DNA of 33,340 bases from Firmicutes bacterium UBA6418 (GTDB lineage: Bacteria > Bacillota > Clostridia > Peptostreptococcales > Anaerovoracaceae): the NCBI GenBank assembly GCA_002439735.1, contig DJPG01000033.1, forward strand, positions 1 to 33,340. The letters are read 5' to 3'. Position 1 is the first letter of the stretch. Every line of letters starts with the position of its first letter. This document shows positions 1 to 6,619 of the stretch, piece by piece. The notes below the pieces were generated by a model. That model saw only the letters and a program-made list of their open reading frames with translations, did no database searches and had not been told where the DNA came from. The translations under genes were made by a program, and so were the position numbers.

Positions 1-37
1 ATTCTATATAATTCCTTAATTATGTATTGCCTATCCT

Positions 38-766
38 TTACTTCAAGTTCCATGAGTGTTTTACCTGAATCTGCTTCGTTGTCTTATTATGTGCTACATA
101 ACCAACAGCTGTTTCAAGTTTTATTCTTTTTTCCGTCGCCCCTACAGAGCTGCTCATCATTGTCATCAAATATTCCGCATACATATTGACATCTGATGTT
201 CCCACTGTCCTTGCAGAACTATCTGTAATGTAGCTCCCTAACACGTCCATTTTGACTTCTTTTTCTACATTGGTTAAACCCTCCGCACTTGCAACACCGT
301 AACGTTCATCAATACCATTCGCGCTTAAAGTATAATGATTCTCCAAGGATACCCAACCGCTTCCGGCAGTTGTTGTTACTGTCGCTTTTGCGGTAAAATA
401 ACGGTTACCGTAGTCTTTCCAAACGGTTTCTCCATTTACAGCCATTGGCATCACAGCCGGAATGCGCTGCATCGGAGATAATGCGGTTTCATCTTCCTTA
501 CAGTCTGTAAATTCCATAATAAGTTCATCCCCGTTTTTCAGCTCATAAACTTGTCTGCAATATTCTGTGCCGTTTCCGATTGACATCATTTGGATGTCTT
601 TGGATTGATCTGCATATTCCTCCAATGCCTGCACCAAAAATTTTGCGATATCCTGTTCAGCCTTTGCCTCTTCGATCACAGCTTCGCTGTTCGATGCTGC
701 AAAGGCAGCGGATGGAATCATCGCACACACCATGACAGCAGTCATCCACATACAAAAATGTATCAA
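38..766 (-). CDS. secreted protein of unknown function, paralog of 2520-3251, 5' end degenerate
   Basis: The frame encodes about 242 residues: a hydrophobic export signal ending near AAFAA, then a soluble domain. It is a close copy of the protein at 2520-3251. Residues from about EYCRQVYELK to NGIDERYG are almost identical, followed by a divergent segment and a shared C-terminus ending KHSW-N-LK. The copies become alignable only at the FC(M/I)WMTAV part of the signal peptide. Upstream of that there is no ATG and no Shine-Dalgarno sequence; the only extended start is TTG at 764-766, and an internal ATG at the third signal residue pair also lacks an RBS. No stop or frameshift interrupts the frame, and most base differences from the paralog in the conserved block are silent, so selection has acted on the coding sequence. 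It may be a weakly translated gene, or a silent copy that recombines with the paralog. The family is not recognised. Confidence 0.6.
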   Translation of the reverse strand: MIHFCMWMTAVMVCAMIPSAAFAASNSEAVIEEAKAEQDIAKFLVQALEEYADQSKDIQMMSIGNGTEYCRQVYELKNGDELIMEFTDCKEDETALSPMQRIPAVMPMAVNGETVWKDYGNRYFTAKATVTTTAGSGWVSLENHYTLSANGIDERYGVASAEGLTNVEKEVKMDVLGSYITDSSARTVGTSDVNMYAEYLMTMMSSSVGATEKRIKLETAVGYVAHNKTTKQIQVKHSWNLK

Positions 767-818
767 ACTGTACAGATTCGAATAAATCCTATAGCCTATT
801 GATTAGCGAAAACATTAA

Positions 819-1274
819 CTAAGTATCAATTATATATTTCACCATAAACCATGCCGAAAATGCAAGCAATGGTATGCCGATGAGGCATCCCGTGTAATTG
901 AGAAACTTTTCAAGAGAACTGTTCCAATACCCCTGTCTAATTCTTCCAACATTACCCATTATCAGTAAAAGCATCGTTCCAGTTGTAATTACAAATAATC
1001 CACATTTTGCGTCTTTTTCTAAAAAGTCGACGAAATACCACCTGCATGTGCTGACACACATGCATAGCAAACCAGTAAAGAATAATGCATTGTTCTCCCT
1101 ACTTTTGTTGCGGTTTTTAAAGAGCAAAAAGACAAATATGCCTATCATACCCCCTATCGTGATAAATATCATGGCAAGTTTCTTTGCATGCTCGCCGATG
1201 GAGAGCATGGGAATTAGGAACATCCCGACTCCTGCGGCTATAAAATTATAAAGGATAATTAGTTTTATCAGCAT
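819..1274 (-). CDS. small integral membrane protein, unknown function
   Basis: This 151-residue protein is almost entirely hydrophobic, with four predicted membrane segments at about residues 5-25, 32-50, 63-80 (interrupted by short charged stretches) and 90-108, plus a final one at 125-147. A GGGAGA ribosome binding site precedes the ATG at 1272-1274. It lies between the two secreted-protein genes and points the same way. No motif or family could be recognised. It could be an immunity or accessory membrane protein for the neighbouring exported proteins, but only its position suggests this. Confidence 0.6.
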   Translation of the reverse strand: MLIKLIILYNFIAAGVGMFLIPMLSIGEHAKKLAMIFITIGGMIGIFVFLLFKNRNKSRENNALFFTGLLCMCVSTCRWYFVDFLEKDAKCGLFVITTGTMLLLIMGNVGRIRQGYWNSSLEKFLNYTGCLIGIPLLAFSAWFMVKYIIDT

Positions 1275-1329
1275 AACTTTTCTCCCTAATTCGTCAAGAT
1301 GATATTGTAGTCAAAAATAGATGATTTAC

Positions 1330-1361
1330 ATTTCCGGACATCTGATTTCCAAATTTCCGGA
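1330..1361. repeat. nine-base direct repeat ATTTCCGGA upstream of the 819-1274 gene
   Basis: ATTTCCGGA occurs at 1330-1338 and again at 1353-1361, 23 bases apart, about 55-90 bases upstream of the membrane-protein start codon. Spacing of about two helical turns and this position would suit a regulator binding site. It does not resemble the TTGTAAGTGC repeat of the nearby two-component system. No factor can be named. Confidence 0.35.
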
Positions 1362-1362
1362 A

Positions 1363-1379
1363 GTGCGATTTCATCGCAC
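1363..1379 (-). terminator. short perfect hairpin after the 1394-2341 gene
   Basis: GTGCGAT (1363-1369) and ATCGCAC (1373-1379) form a perfect seven-base-pair stem with a three-base loop, 15 bases past the stop codon of the exported-protein gene. On the transcribed strand no U-run follows, so it is at best a weak intrinsic terminator or an RNA 3'-end stabiliser. Confidence 0.35.
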
Positions 1380-1393
1380 AAGAATATTCATTT

Positions 1394-2341
1394 CTATGCA
1401 ACAAGCTGAAGGCTAACATCCACGTTTTTATATTGTCTTCCTTCAACCCAACGCCCACCTTGATGTTTAAAAAAAGCCCAAATTTCGTAAGCTACCGTCA
1501 CGTTGGTATAACTATATCCGGCGGCACTCATTATAGCACTATAACCTGATGCGGCCCAAGAAGCGGTACTTAATATAGGAATAAATTTTGCGCCTAACTT
1601 TTTTATTATTTCATTTTTAATTTTCTTTTTCGCTGCTTCTGTAAGGACTGTGCAGGCTGTTCCAGATATAAAGGAACCCAAACCGATTACATTATGGTCA
1701 ATTGTGCATGTAGAAATTGCATCTTCTATTTTATAGTTTTGTGGTTTTGTCGACGTCGTCGTTAACACGATTGGAAACGCGTCATCCGAATCGAATTGAA
1801 CAGTTTGGGTCAATATATTATTTTCTGAAATTTGATAATAACTTTTAATTTCTTCGCCTTTGGCATCAAGCGCAGTCGCTGGCTCAATCACCTCAACGAC
1901 ATTTCCACAATCATCCAGGATATAAACCCATCCTTTCTCTTTTATGCTTACATCTCCGACATTTTCATTTTCTTCATAATACTTCTCTGACATTATCATT
2001 CTATGGTTCTTTGGCAAATTAAATTTGAAAGAATAGTTTTTCACAGCAATCGAGTCCTTAATTGATATAGAAACCTTTGTTTCATTCAGTAAAATTCCCT
2101 CTTCATTAACTTTTTGCATTTTAGCAGATAACTTTATATGATTTACCTTTTCCAATCGCTTTATATCATTTGTTTGAAATTCGTTGATGATGTCCATATT
2201 TCTTGCTTCCGGATAATTTATTAATACAGTTTCATTAGCGTTCATCTTCGCGTTTTCAAATGCAAACGCGAATATGTTCATACTGCATGCTGTCGTAAAA
2301 ATAAGTACTACCGAAATGATTATTCTTAGTCTTGCTTTCAT
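1394..2341 (-). CDS. exported protein of unknown function
   Basis: This 315-residue protein starts with a clear signal peptide: MKAR, a hydrophobic stretch at about residues 5-24, and probable cleavage after AFAFA near residue 28. A GGAAGG ribosome binding site lies just upstream of the ATG. The mature part has a charged N-terminal half rich in K, E and N. A small-residue-rich segment around 225-280 (GLGSFISGTA, then WAASGYSAIMSAAGYSY) is amphipathic or weakly hydrophobic. The protein ends with a polar tail that includes WVEGRQYKNVDV. No catalytic motif or known family was recognised. It lies between the membrane protein and the second secreted paralog, separated from the latter by 178 bases in which I see no convincing promoter. 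Membrane insertion or cell-surface attachment is possible but unproven. Confidence 0.65.
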   Translation of the reverse strand: MKARLRIIISVVLIFTTACSMNIFAFAFENAKMNANETVLINYPEARNMDIINEFQTNDIKRLEKVNHIKLSAKMQKVNEEGILLNETKVSISIKDSIAVKNYSFKFNLPKNHRMIMSEKYYEENENVGDVSIKEKGWVYILDDCGNVVEVIEPATALDAKGEEIKSYYQISENNILTQTVQFDSDDAFPIVLTTTSTKPQNYKIEDAISTCTIDHNVIGLGSFISGTACTVLTEAAKKKIKNEIIKKLGAKFIPILSTASWAASGYSAIMSAAGYSYTNVTVAYEIWAFFKHQGGRWVEGRQYKNVDVSLQLVA

Positions 2342-2519
2342 TTTTCCTTCCTTTCTTAACTGCTACTTCGCTGCTATACTTAGTCACATGTTCACCTTTA
2401 CTACCTGCATACGTGTAGCAGGAGGCTTTGCGCGATGGGTATAGTCTTTTGGTACGGATACGGTTTCTGACAACGTACTATTAACAGCGCTCTCAATCTT
2501 CGTCTTCTATTATGAACGG

Positions 2520-3251
2520 CTATTTTAAGCTCCATGAATGCTTGACTTGAATCTGCTTCGTTGTCTTATTATGGGCTACATAGCCCACAGCTGTTTCAAG
2601 TTTTATTGTTTTTTGGGTGGGTCCGGCGGAACCACCGGTTCCTCTCATTAAGTACTCTGCGTACATATTAACGTCCGATGCTCCGATTGTCCTCGCAGAA
2701 CTGTCAGTAATATTTATGCCTAATACATCAATCTCGATTTTCGTTCCCGTTGCAGTTGGCGCCTTTGCATTTGCATTGCCATAACGCTCATCAATGCCAT
2801 TCGCACTCAAAGTATAATGGTTTTCCAAGGATACCCAACCGCTTCCGGCAGTTGTTGTTACTGTCGCCTTTGCAGTAAAATAGCGGTTACCATAGTCTTT
2901 CCAAACGGTTTCTCCATTTACTGCCATTGGCATCACAGCCGGAATGTGCTGCATCGGAGATAATGCTGTTTCATCTTCCTTGCAGTCTGTAAATTCCATA
3001 ATAAGTTCATCCCCGTTTTTCAGCTCATAAACTTGTCTGCAATATTCTGCGCCGTTTCCGATCGGCATCATTTGGATGTCTTCGGATTGATCTGCGTATT
3101 CCTCCAATGCCTGCACCAGAGTTTTTGCGATATCCGGTTCACCCTTTGCCTCGTCGATCACGACTTCGCTGCTTGATGCAGCAAAGGCAACGGATGGAAT
3201 CATCACACACACCATGACAGCAGTCATCCAGATACAAAATATTTTCTTCAT
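2520..3251 (-). CDS. secreted protein of unknown function, probable target of the adjacent LytTR system
   Basis: The reading frame extends further upstream, but the ATG at 3249-3251 is chosen because a strong AAGGAGG site precedes it and the protein then begins MKKIFCIWMT, a normal signal peptide ending around VAFAA. The product is 243 residues. The mature protein has an acidic N-terminal helix-like stretch, a conserved block (EYCRQVYELK through NGIDERYG, with two cysteines), a variable segment near residues 158-175 and a conserved tail ending KHSWSLK. The protein at 38-766 shares about 94 percent of bases with it in the central block by hand alignment. A 20-bp-phased repeat and a sigma-A-like promoter lie upstream, matching the promoter of the response-regulator gene, so control by that regulator is likely. 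The molecular function is unknown. Confidence 0.75.
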   Translation of the reverse strand: MKKIFCIWMTAVMVCVMIPSVAFAASSSEVVIDEAKGEPDIAKTLVQALEEYADQSEDIQMMPIGNGAEYCRQVYELKNGDELIMEFTDCKEDETALSPMQHIPAVMPMAVNGETVWKDYGNRYFTAKATVTTTAGSGWVSLENHYTLSANGIDERYGNANAKAPTATGTKIEIDVLGINITDSSARTIGASDVNMYAEYLMRGTGGSAGPTQKTIKLETAVGYVAHNKTTKQIQVKHSWSLK

Positions 3252-3275
3252 GAAACCCCCTCCTTTTTCTGAAAT

Positions 3276-3314
3276 AAAAACGGTATGCTGTCCCTTTTGT
3301 AAGTTCAGCATACC
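3276..3314 (-). terminator. intrinsic terminator of the kinase/regulator operon, overlapping the next promoter
   Basis: On the minus strand GGTATGCTG (3314-3306) pairs perfectly with CAGCATACC (3290-3282) across a 15-base loop, and the stem is followed by a T run (3280-3276). It starts eight bases past the kinase stop codon. The 5' arm contains the -10 hexamer of the promoter for the secreted gene, so transcripts starting there lack this arm. Confidence 0.75.
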
Positions 3315-3336
3315 AGTTTTATCACCACAGTTTCAA
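3307..3336 (-). promoter_or_regulatory. sigma-A-like promoter of the secreted gene 2520-3251
   Basis: TTGAAA (3336-3331) and TATGCT (3312-3307) are separated by 18 bases. The predicted start is near 3300, about 50 bases upstream of the ATG. The weak -10 and the repeat immediately upstream suit an activator-dependent promoter. It lies partly in the last codons of the kinase gene. Confidence 0.55.
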
Positions 3337-4689
3337 GTGTAGTGTTGTAAGTGCGCGTTTTTTGTTGTAAGTGCTTAATTTTTTTTCAGTATCTGGATGT
3401 ATCGGGAGCCGGATCTCTGTAAATACATCGATTTGTCCATCCTGTTCGTCCAGATTCCACTGTACCTGTCCGCCTGCGTGCTTTACCGCATCTAAGATAT
3501 TCCGCACACCGAGGCCGTGATTTTCTTTATCGGCTTTGGTCGTTTGTCCGAGTTGGATGATACCGTCTTCGATAACGGGTCTTTCGCTCGTCGGATTCTG
3601 TACCCGAATGAATTGATGGTCACGAAAGTTTGTAAAGGAGATTCGAACGCTGCGGTTCTTTTCACATTTTAGAGCTGCTTCGTAAGCATTGGCGATCACA
3701 TTCGTAAAGATCACGCAAAGCGCAGTCTCCGAAACGTTAAAGTTATCCGCGAACTGGCCGACCAATTCCACCTGGATACCATCTCGCAATCCTTTACTGT
3801 AGTAGGCGTTTACCACCGCGTCGCCGATCAGGTTGCCGGTCGCGAGGTGCTTCATTTCCGCCTGCTGTCCCATCAGGTCCGAAACATACGAGAACACACG
3901 CTGGTCTCCCGCGTCTTTCGCGATGGAGGCGATAGCCTGCAGGTGCGCACTGCTGTCATGACGGAAACGCCGCAGCTCCTGCTGCTTCTCATAGAGCAGA
4001 TGATACTGCCCCGTCTGTTCCTTAATGCAGCGTTCATTGAGTTCGACCTGTGTCCGCAGTTCCTTACGCTGAAAATAGAGCCACACGCCGAGCGCGATCG
4101 TAATGGTGAGGATCATTCCGGTTAGGCCATCCACGATCGTCAAAATGCCTTCCACTTTCAGTACGTCCTCCTCGGCGGTGCTGTAGTAGCTGAATGTAGG
4201 AATGGTTAATATCGCCGTAAAGATCAAATAGGTCCAAAGCGGAATGTTCAGCAGCACAGCATGGATTTTTTCTCGTTTCTTCCGAAGCAGGATCGCTAAC
4301 AAAACAAAAAAAAGCAGTATGAACGCATTGCAAATCAAGGTCGCGCGATACCAGTCAATCATCACGTCTCGATCAAATTGCAAAACGGCCGTTAGGATAC
4401 CCATAAAAAAACTGTACACGGATGCCCTGCATAAATCATATGTGAGAACCACTCCGATTTTTAAATGGGCGAAAAGCAAAAAAAGATTGACCCATGATAA
4501 GATTTGAACTGCTGCAGTAACCGAAAACCAATTCGGAAATATCACCGGCAGCAGCACTGCCGCTGCCGCGGTCAGTGCCGCCAGCGGCCAGCAGGCTTTT
4601 TCACGTATTTCATAGCTCAGGACATAACGGAACATGACAAAATTGAAAAGCAGCAAAAGGCACCGCAGTGCAATCCCCATCCAGATCAT
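3322..4689 (-). CDS. AgrC-like GHKL sensor histidine kinase
   Basis: The 455-residue protein has a polytopic N-terminal sensor of about six membrane helices (residues 5-205) with a few short loops, then a cytoplasmic kinase. The phosphorylated histidine is expected at H244 in RFRHDSSAHL. The N box is N330/N334 in TNVIANAYEAAL, and the G box is HGLGVRNI near 391-398. This layout fits the GHKL (HATPase_c_5) kinases that sense peptides in agr-type systems. Its start overlaps the regulator stop by four bases (ATGA), so the two are co-translated. No agrB peptidase or agrD precursor is visible anywhere in the window, so the signal is unknown. The last 20 or so residues are encoded by the operator repeat of the downstream gene and are probably not functionally constrained as protein. 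Confidence 0.85.
   Translation of the reverse strand: MIWMGIALRCLLLLFNFVMFRYVLSYEIREKACWPLAALTAAAAVLLPVIFPNWFSVTAAVQILSWVNLFLLFAHLKIGVVLTYDLCRASVYSFFMGILTAVLQFDRDVMIDWYRATLICNAFILLFFVLLAILLRKKREKIHAVLLNIPLWTYLIFTAILTIPTFSYYSTAEEDVLKVEGILTIVDGLTGMILTITIALGVWLYFQRKELRTQVELNERCIKEQTGQYHLLYEKQQELRRFRHDSSAHLQAIASIAKDAGDQRVFSYVSDLMGQQAEMKHLATGNLIGDAVVNAYYSKGLRDGIQVELVGQFADNFNVSETALCVIFTNVIANAYEAALKCEKNRSVRISFTNFRDHQFIRVQNPTSERPVIEDGIIQLGQTTKADKENHGLGVRNILDAVKHAGGQVQWNLDEQDGQIDVFTEIRLPIHPDTEKKLSTYNKKRALTTLHLKLW
3344..3374 (-). promoter_or_regulatory. putative LytTR-type operator, direct repeat upstream of the secreted gene
   Basis: GTTGTAAGTGC occurs at 3344-3354 and 3364-3374, exactly 20 bases start to start, inside the final codons of the kinase gene. 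The inner copy ends seven bases from the -35. A related copy, TTGTAAGTTC, lies at 3297-3306 downstream of the -10. The same pair with the same geometry precedes the response-regulator gene. LytTR proteins bind paired direct repeats about two helical turns apart; assignment to this regulator is inferred. Confidence 0.6.
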
Positions 4690-5396
4690 CTGCCGTACCT
4701 CGCCATCTTTCTCGCATAGTGCATATATTTTTCTTCACAAGCCTTTCGTCTGCGCGTGCTGAACGGAAAGAGTTCTTCGCAGTCGTCCAAGCGGACCCCT
4801 TTTTTGTCCAGTTTGGCGATATAACGGCAGCCGACGATACAGGTATCATGAATGCGCAAGAAGTCTTCGGCCGGAAGCATGGCTTCCCATACGCTCAGAG
4901 GGCGGCGGATCGTATAGTCCGCCCCGGATGCCAGATGGATCTGACTGTAAATATCCTGCACACGGATCCATACGATATCGCCGACCTGTAAGGATGTATT
5001 GTCATCCAGCGCCACGGTCTCATAAATGCTGTACAGGTCAAAGAATTTTTTCATCAAGAGGCAAAGCCGCTCGTAATCCATCGGTTTTTCAAAGAAACCG
5101 ATCACATTGCGTCCAAAGGCTTCCCAGACGGCTTCGCTGTGACCGGTGACAAAGATGATCAGGCTTTCCGCACTCTTTTTTTCCAGTTCATCCCGGATCG
5201 CAAGCCCGTTTCTGCCCGGCATTTCAATATCCAAAAACAGCAGATCCGCCGCAAAGTCTTTCGCTTCTTCATAGTCGGTCACGCCTAAGATCCGCATGGC
5301 CCGCCCGTACTGTTCTTCGTAGCGCAGCAGGAGTTCTTCCGTTTCCCGCACGATTTCCGGCTGGTCATCGCAGATCAGCACATTGATCTTCCGCAT
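4686..5396 (-). CDS. LytTR-family response regulator
   Basis: Residues 1-115 form a receiver domain: acidic pair D10-D11, phosphoacceptor D56 in LLFLDIEMPG, T84 and K104 in the expected places. Residues from about 130 to 230 form a LytTR DNA-binding domain, including VGDIVWIRVQDIY, a region around DFLRIHDTCIVGCRYI, and a basic C-terminus. Length (236) is normal for AgrA/VirR-type regulators. An AAGGAAG site precedes the ATG. A promoter and a phased direct repeat lie upstream, so positive autoregulation is likely. It should activate its own operon and the secreted gene at 2520-3251. There is no obvious terminator between spoIIIAH and this operon, so some read-through from the sporulation operon is not excluded; spoIIIAH, however, lies downstream in the direction of transcription, so any read-through would run from spoIIIA into this gene. 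Confidence 0.88.
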   Translation of the reverse strand: MRKINVLICDDQPEIVRETEELLLRYEEQYGRAMRILGVTDYEEAKDFAADLLFLDIEMPGRNGLAIRDELEKKSAESLIIFVTGHSEAVWEAFGRNVIGFFEKPMDYERLCLLMKKFFDLYSIYETVALDDNTSLQVGDIVWIRVQDIYSQIHLASGADYTIRRPLSVWEAMLPAEDFLRIHDTCIVGCRYIAKLDKKGVRLDDCEELFPFSTRRRKACEEKYMHYARKMARYGR

Positions 5397-5438
5397 CTCG
5401 CATCTTCCTTTCTATGGTCCATATCCCTTTTCTATTTC

Positions 5439-5467
5439 ATGATACCGAAAAGTTCTGCAGGATGCAA
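5439..5467 (-). promoter_or_regulatory. sigma-A-like promoter of the regulator/kinase operon
   Basis: TTGCAT (5467-5462) and TATCAT (5444-5439) are separated by 17 bases, about 40-70 bases upstream of the regulator ATG. The phased repeat lies seven bases upstream of the -35, the same arrangement as at the secreted gene. Confidence 0.6.
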
Positions 5468-5474
5468 GGGGAAT

Positions 5475-5507
5475 GTTGTAAGTGCGCGATTTTTGATGTA
5501 AGTGCGC
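5475..5507 (-). promoter_or_regulatory. putative LytTR-type autoregulatory operator
   Basis: GTTGTAAGTGCGCG at 5475-5488 and GATGTAAGTGCGC at 5495-5507 form an imperfect direct repeat with a 20-base period. The element matches the one at 3344-3374 in sequence, orientation, period and distance to the -35. It lies between the spoIIIAH stop and the regulator promoter. Confidence 0.6.
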
Positions 5508-5530
5508 TTTGCAAGGCTCTGCCACCGCGT

Positions 5531-6064
5531 TCAGTACTTGCTCTGCACCACGATCTTGTCGGCAGTCTTGCCGGTTTCGCGCATCACGATGTCGCAGATC
5601 TTGGCTACGGTGTTGCTGTCCAGTTCCTGCTTGTCGACGGTCACGCTGACGCTGCTGTCGGTCAGGATGACGAAAGATTCCGGCAGGCCTTTGGATTTGA
5701 TCATGCTCTCAATGGAAAGTTCTTTTTCCATGGCGTCCATGATGCGGGTCTTTTCGGCCGAAGCGTTTTTCTTCTCATTTTCGTTCTCGCTGCTGTTGAT
5801 CGTCGAATCGAGATTAGCAAGCAGCTTGCTGCGGTCGAGGTCCAGGCTCGCGCGCATTTCCGCGAACGTCCCCTCCTGCGGCAGATTTTCTTCGGTGGCC
5901 GTGCGGCTGTCTACGAGCACATCGCCGTCATGGACGGGGATCTCATCCTGCATGCCGGCCGTTACCAAAAGTCCCGTACCGAACACGACGATCAGCGCCA
6001 GAGCGGTCAAACGTTTGCTTTTATAGAGAATATCCTTATAACTGAACTTCTTTTTCAAAGTCAC
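5531..6064 (-). CDS. spoIIIAH: stage III sporulation protein AH
   Basis: SpoIIIAH is the mother-cell half of the channel that meets SpoIIQ of the forespore across the intermembrane space. The 177-residue protein has a short basic cytoplasmic tail, one membrane helix at about residues 19-37 (LTALALIVVFGTGLLVTAG), a charged spacer, and a C-terminal ring-building YscJ/FliF-like domain (about 85-177, including SFVILTDSSVSVTV and a tail rich in K and V). It is the last gene of spoIIIA and overlaps spoIIIAG by four bases. The length is slightly below the usual 210-220 residues, mostly from a shorter spacer. Confidence 0.92.
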   Translation of the reverse strand: MTLKKKFSYKDILYKSKRLTALALIVVFGTGLLVTAGMQDEIPVHDGDVLVDSRTATEENLPQEGTFAEMRASLDLDRSKLLANLDSTINSSENENEKKNASAEKTRIMDAMEKELSIESMIKSKGLPESFVILTDSSVSVTVDKQELDSNTVAKICDIVMRETGKTADKIVVQSKY

Positions 6065-6423
6065 TCCTCCTGTTCTTTCTCAAAGACGATCACACTGGAA
6101 ACCGGGATCTGATAAAGGGTCGCGACGCCTTTGGTCAGATCATTGGCAACAATGGGGTTTGCCCCGCCCTCTGCCGTCACGATCACGCCGGTCACGCGGT
6201 TGTTTTCATCGTATTCCATGATCACATCCACCGCGCCGACGCCTTTCATGCCGGACAAAATGCTGCAGAGCTGTTCCTCACTGCCGCCGTCCCGGTCGAT
6301 GATCTGCTTCCTGACGTCTTTAGAATCCGTCAGAACGCTCAGCGCCAGGATCGCCACCGACGCGAGCAGCAGGACTGTGATAAGGCGCAGCATGGCCCCT
6401 TTTCCTATCAGTTTGTCAAACAT
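6061..6423 (-). CDS. spoIIIAG: stage III sporulation protein AG, short form
   Basis: SpoIIIAG forms the large ring of the SpoIIIA-SpoIIQ channel in the mother-cell membrane. Here it has only 120 residues; the Bacillus protein has about 230. A single membrane helix spans about residues 11-30, followed directly by the ring-building domain (EEQLCSILSGMKGVGAVDVIMEYD, then VTGVIVTAEGGANP and a final SSVIVFEKE). The family-wide GVG...V and G.ANP features are kept, so the loss is in linker and loop sequence, not the core. A GGAG site precedes the ATG, and its 3' end overlaps spoIIIAH. Confidence 0.9.
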   Translation of the reverse strand: MFDKLIGKGAMLRLITVLLLASVAILALSVLTDSKDVRKQIIDRDGGSEEQLCSILSGMKGVGAVDVIMEYDENNRVTGVIVTAEGGANPIVANDLTKGVATLYQIPVSSVIVFEKEQEE

Positions 6424-6448
6424 AATCTTTACTCCATATATATGATTC

Positions 6449-6619
6449 TCAGACGCAAATATACCGAATTACCGGATCCAGGATCATCAGCAGGATGATC
6501 AGGGAAAAGATCAGCTTCAGATATTTTTCCATCGATGAATCCGGTACCAGGATCTGAAAGAATGTCAGGGACAGGATCATCAAAAAAATGTCCTTGACCC
6601 AAGTCAGTACTGCTTCCAT
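6449..6619 (-). CDS. spoIIIAF: stage III sporulation protein AF, minimal membrane-only form
   Basis: This 56-codon gene is read from ATG at 6617-6619 to TGA at 6449-6451. It starts MEAVLTWVKD and contains two hydrophobic segments (about residues 8-26 and 36-53) separated by VPDSSMEKYLK, the hallmark of the SpoIIIAF N-terminus, where family members carry a P.SSM.(R/K)Y motif after the first helix. The Bacillus protein is about 206 residues with a soluble C-terminal domain; here the frame stops right after the second helix and only 25 bases remain before spoIIIAG, so that domain is absent and not just frameshifted. The start overlaps the spoIIIAE stop by one base (TGATG), so translation is coupled. 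Position between AE and AG confirms the identity. Confidence 0.85.
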   Translation of the reverse strand: MEAVLTWVKDIFLMILSLTFFQILVPDSSMEKYLKLIFSLIILLMILDPVIRYICV

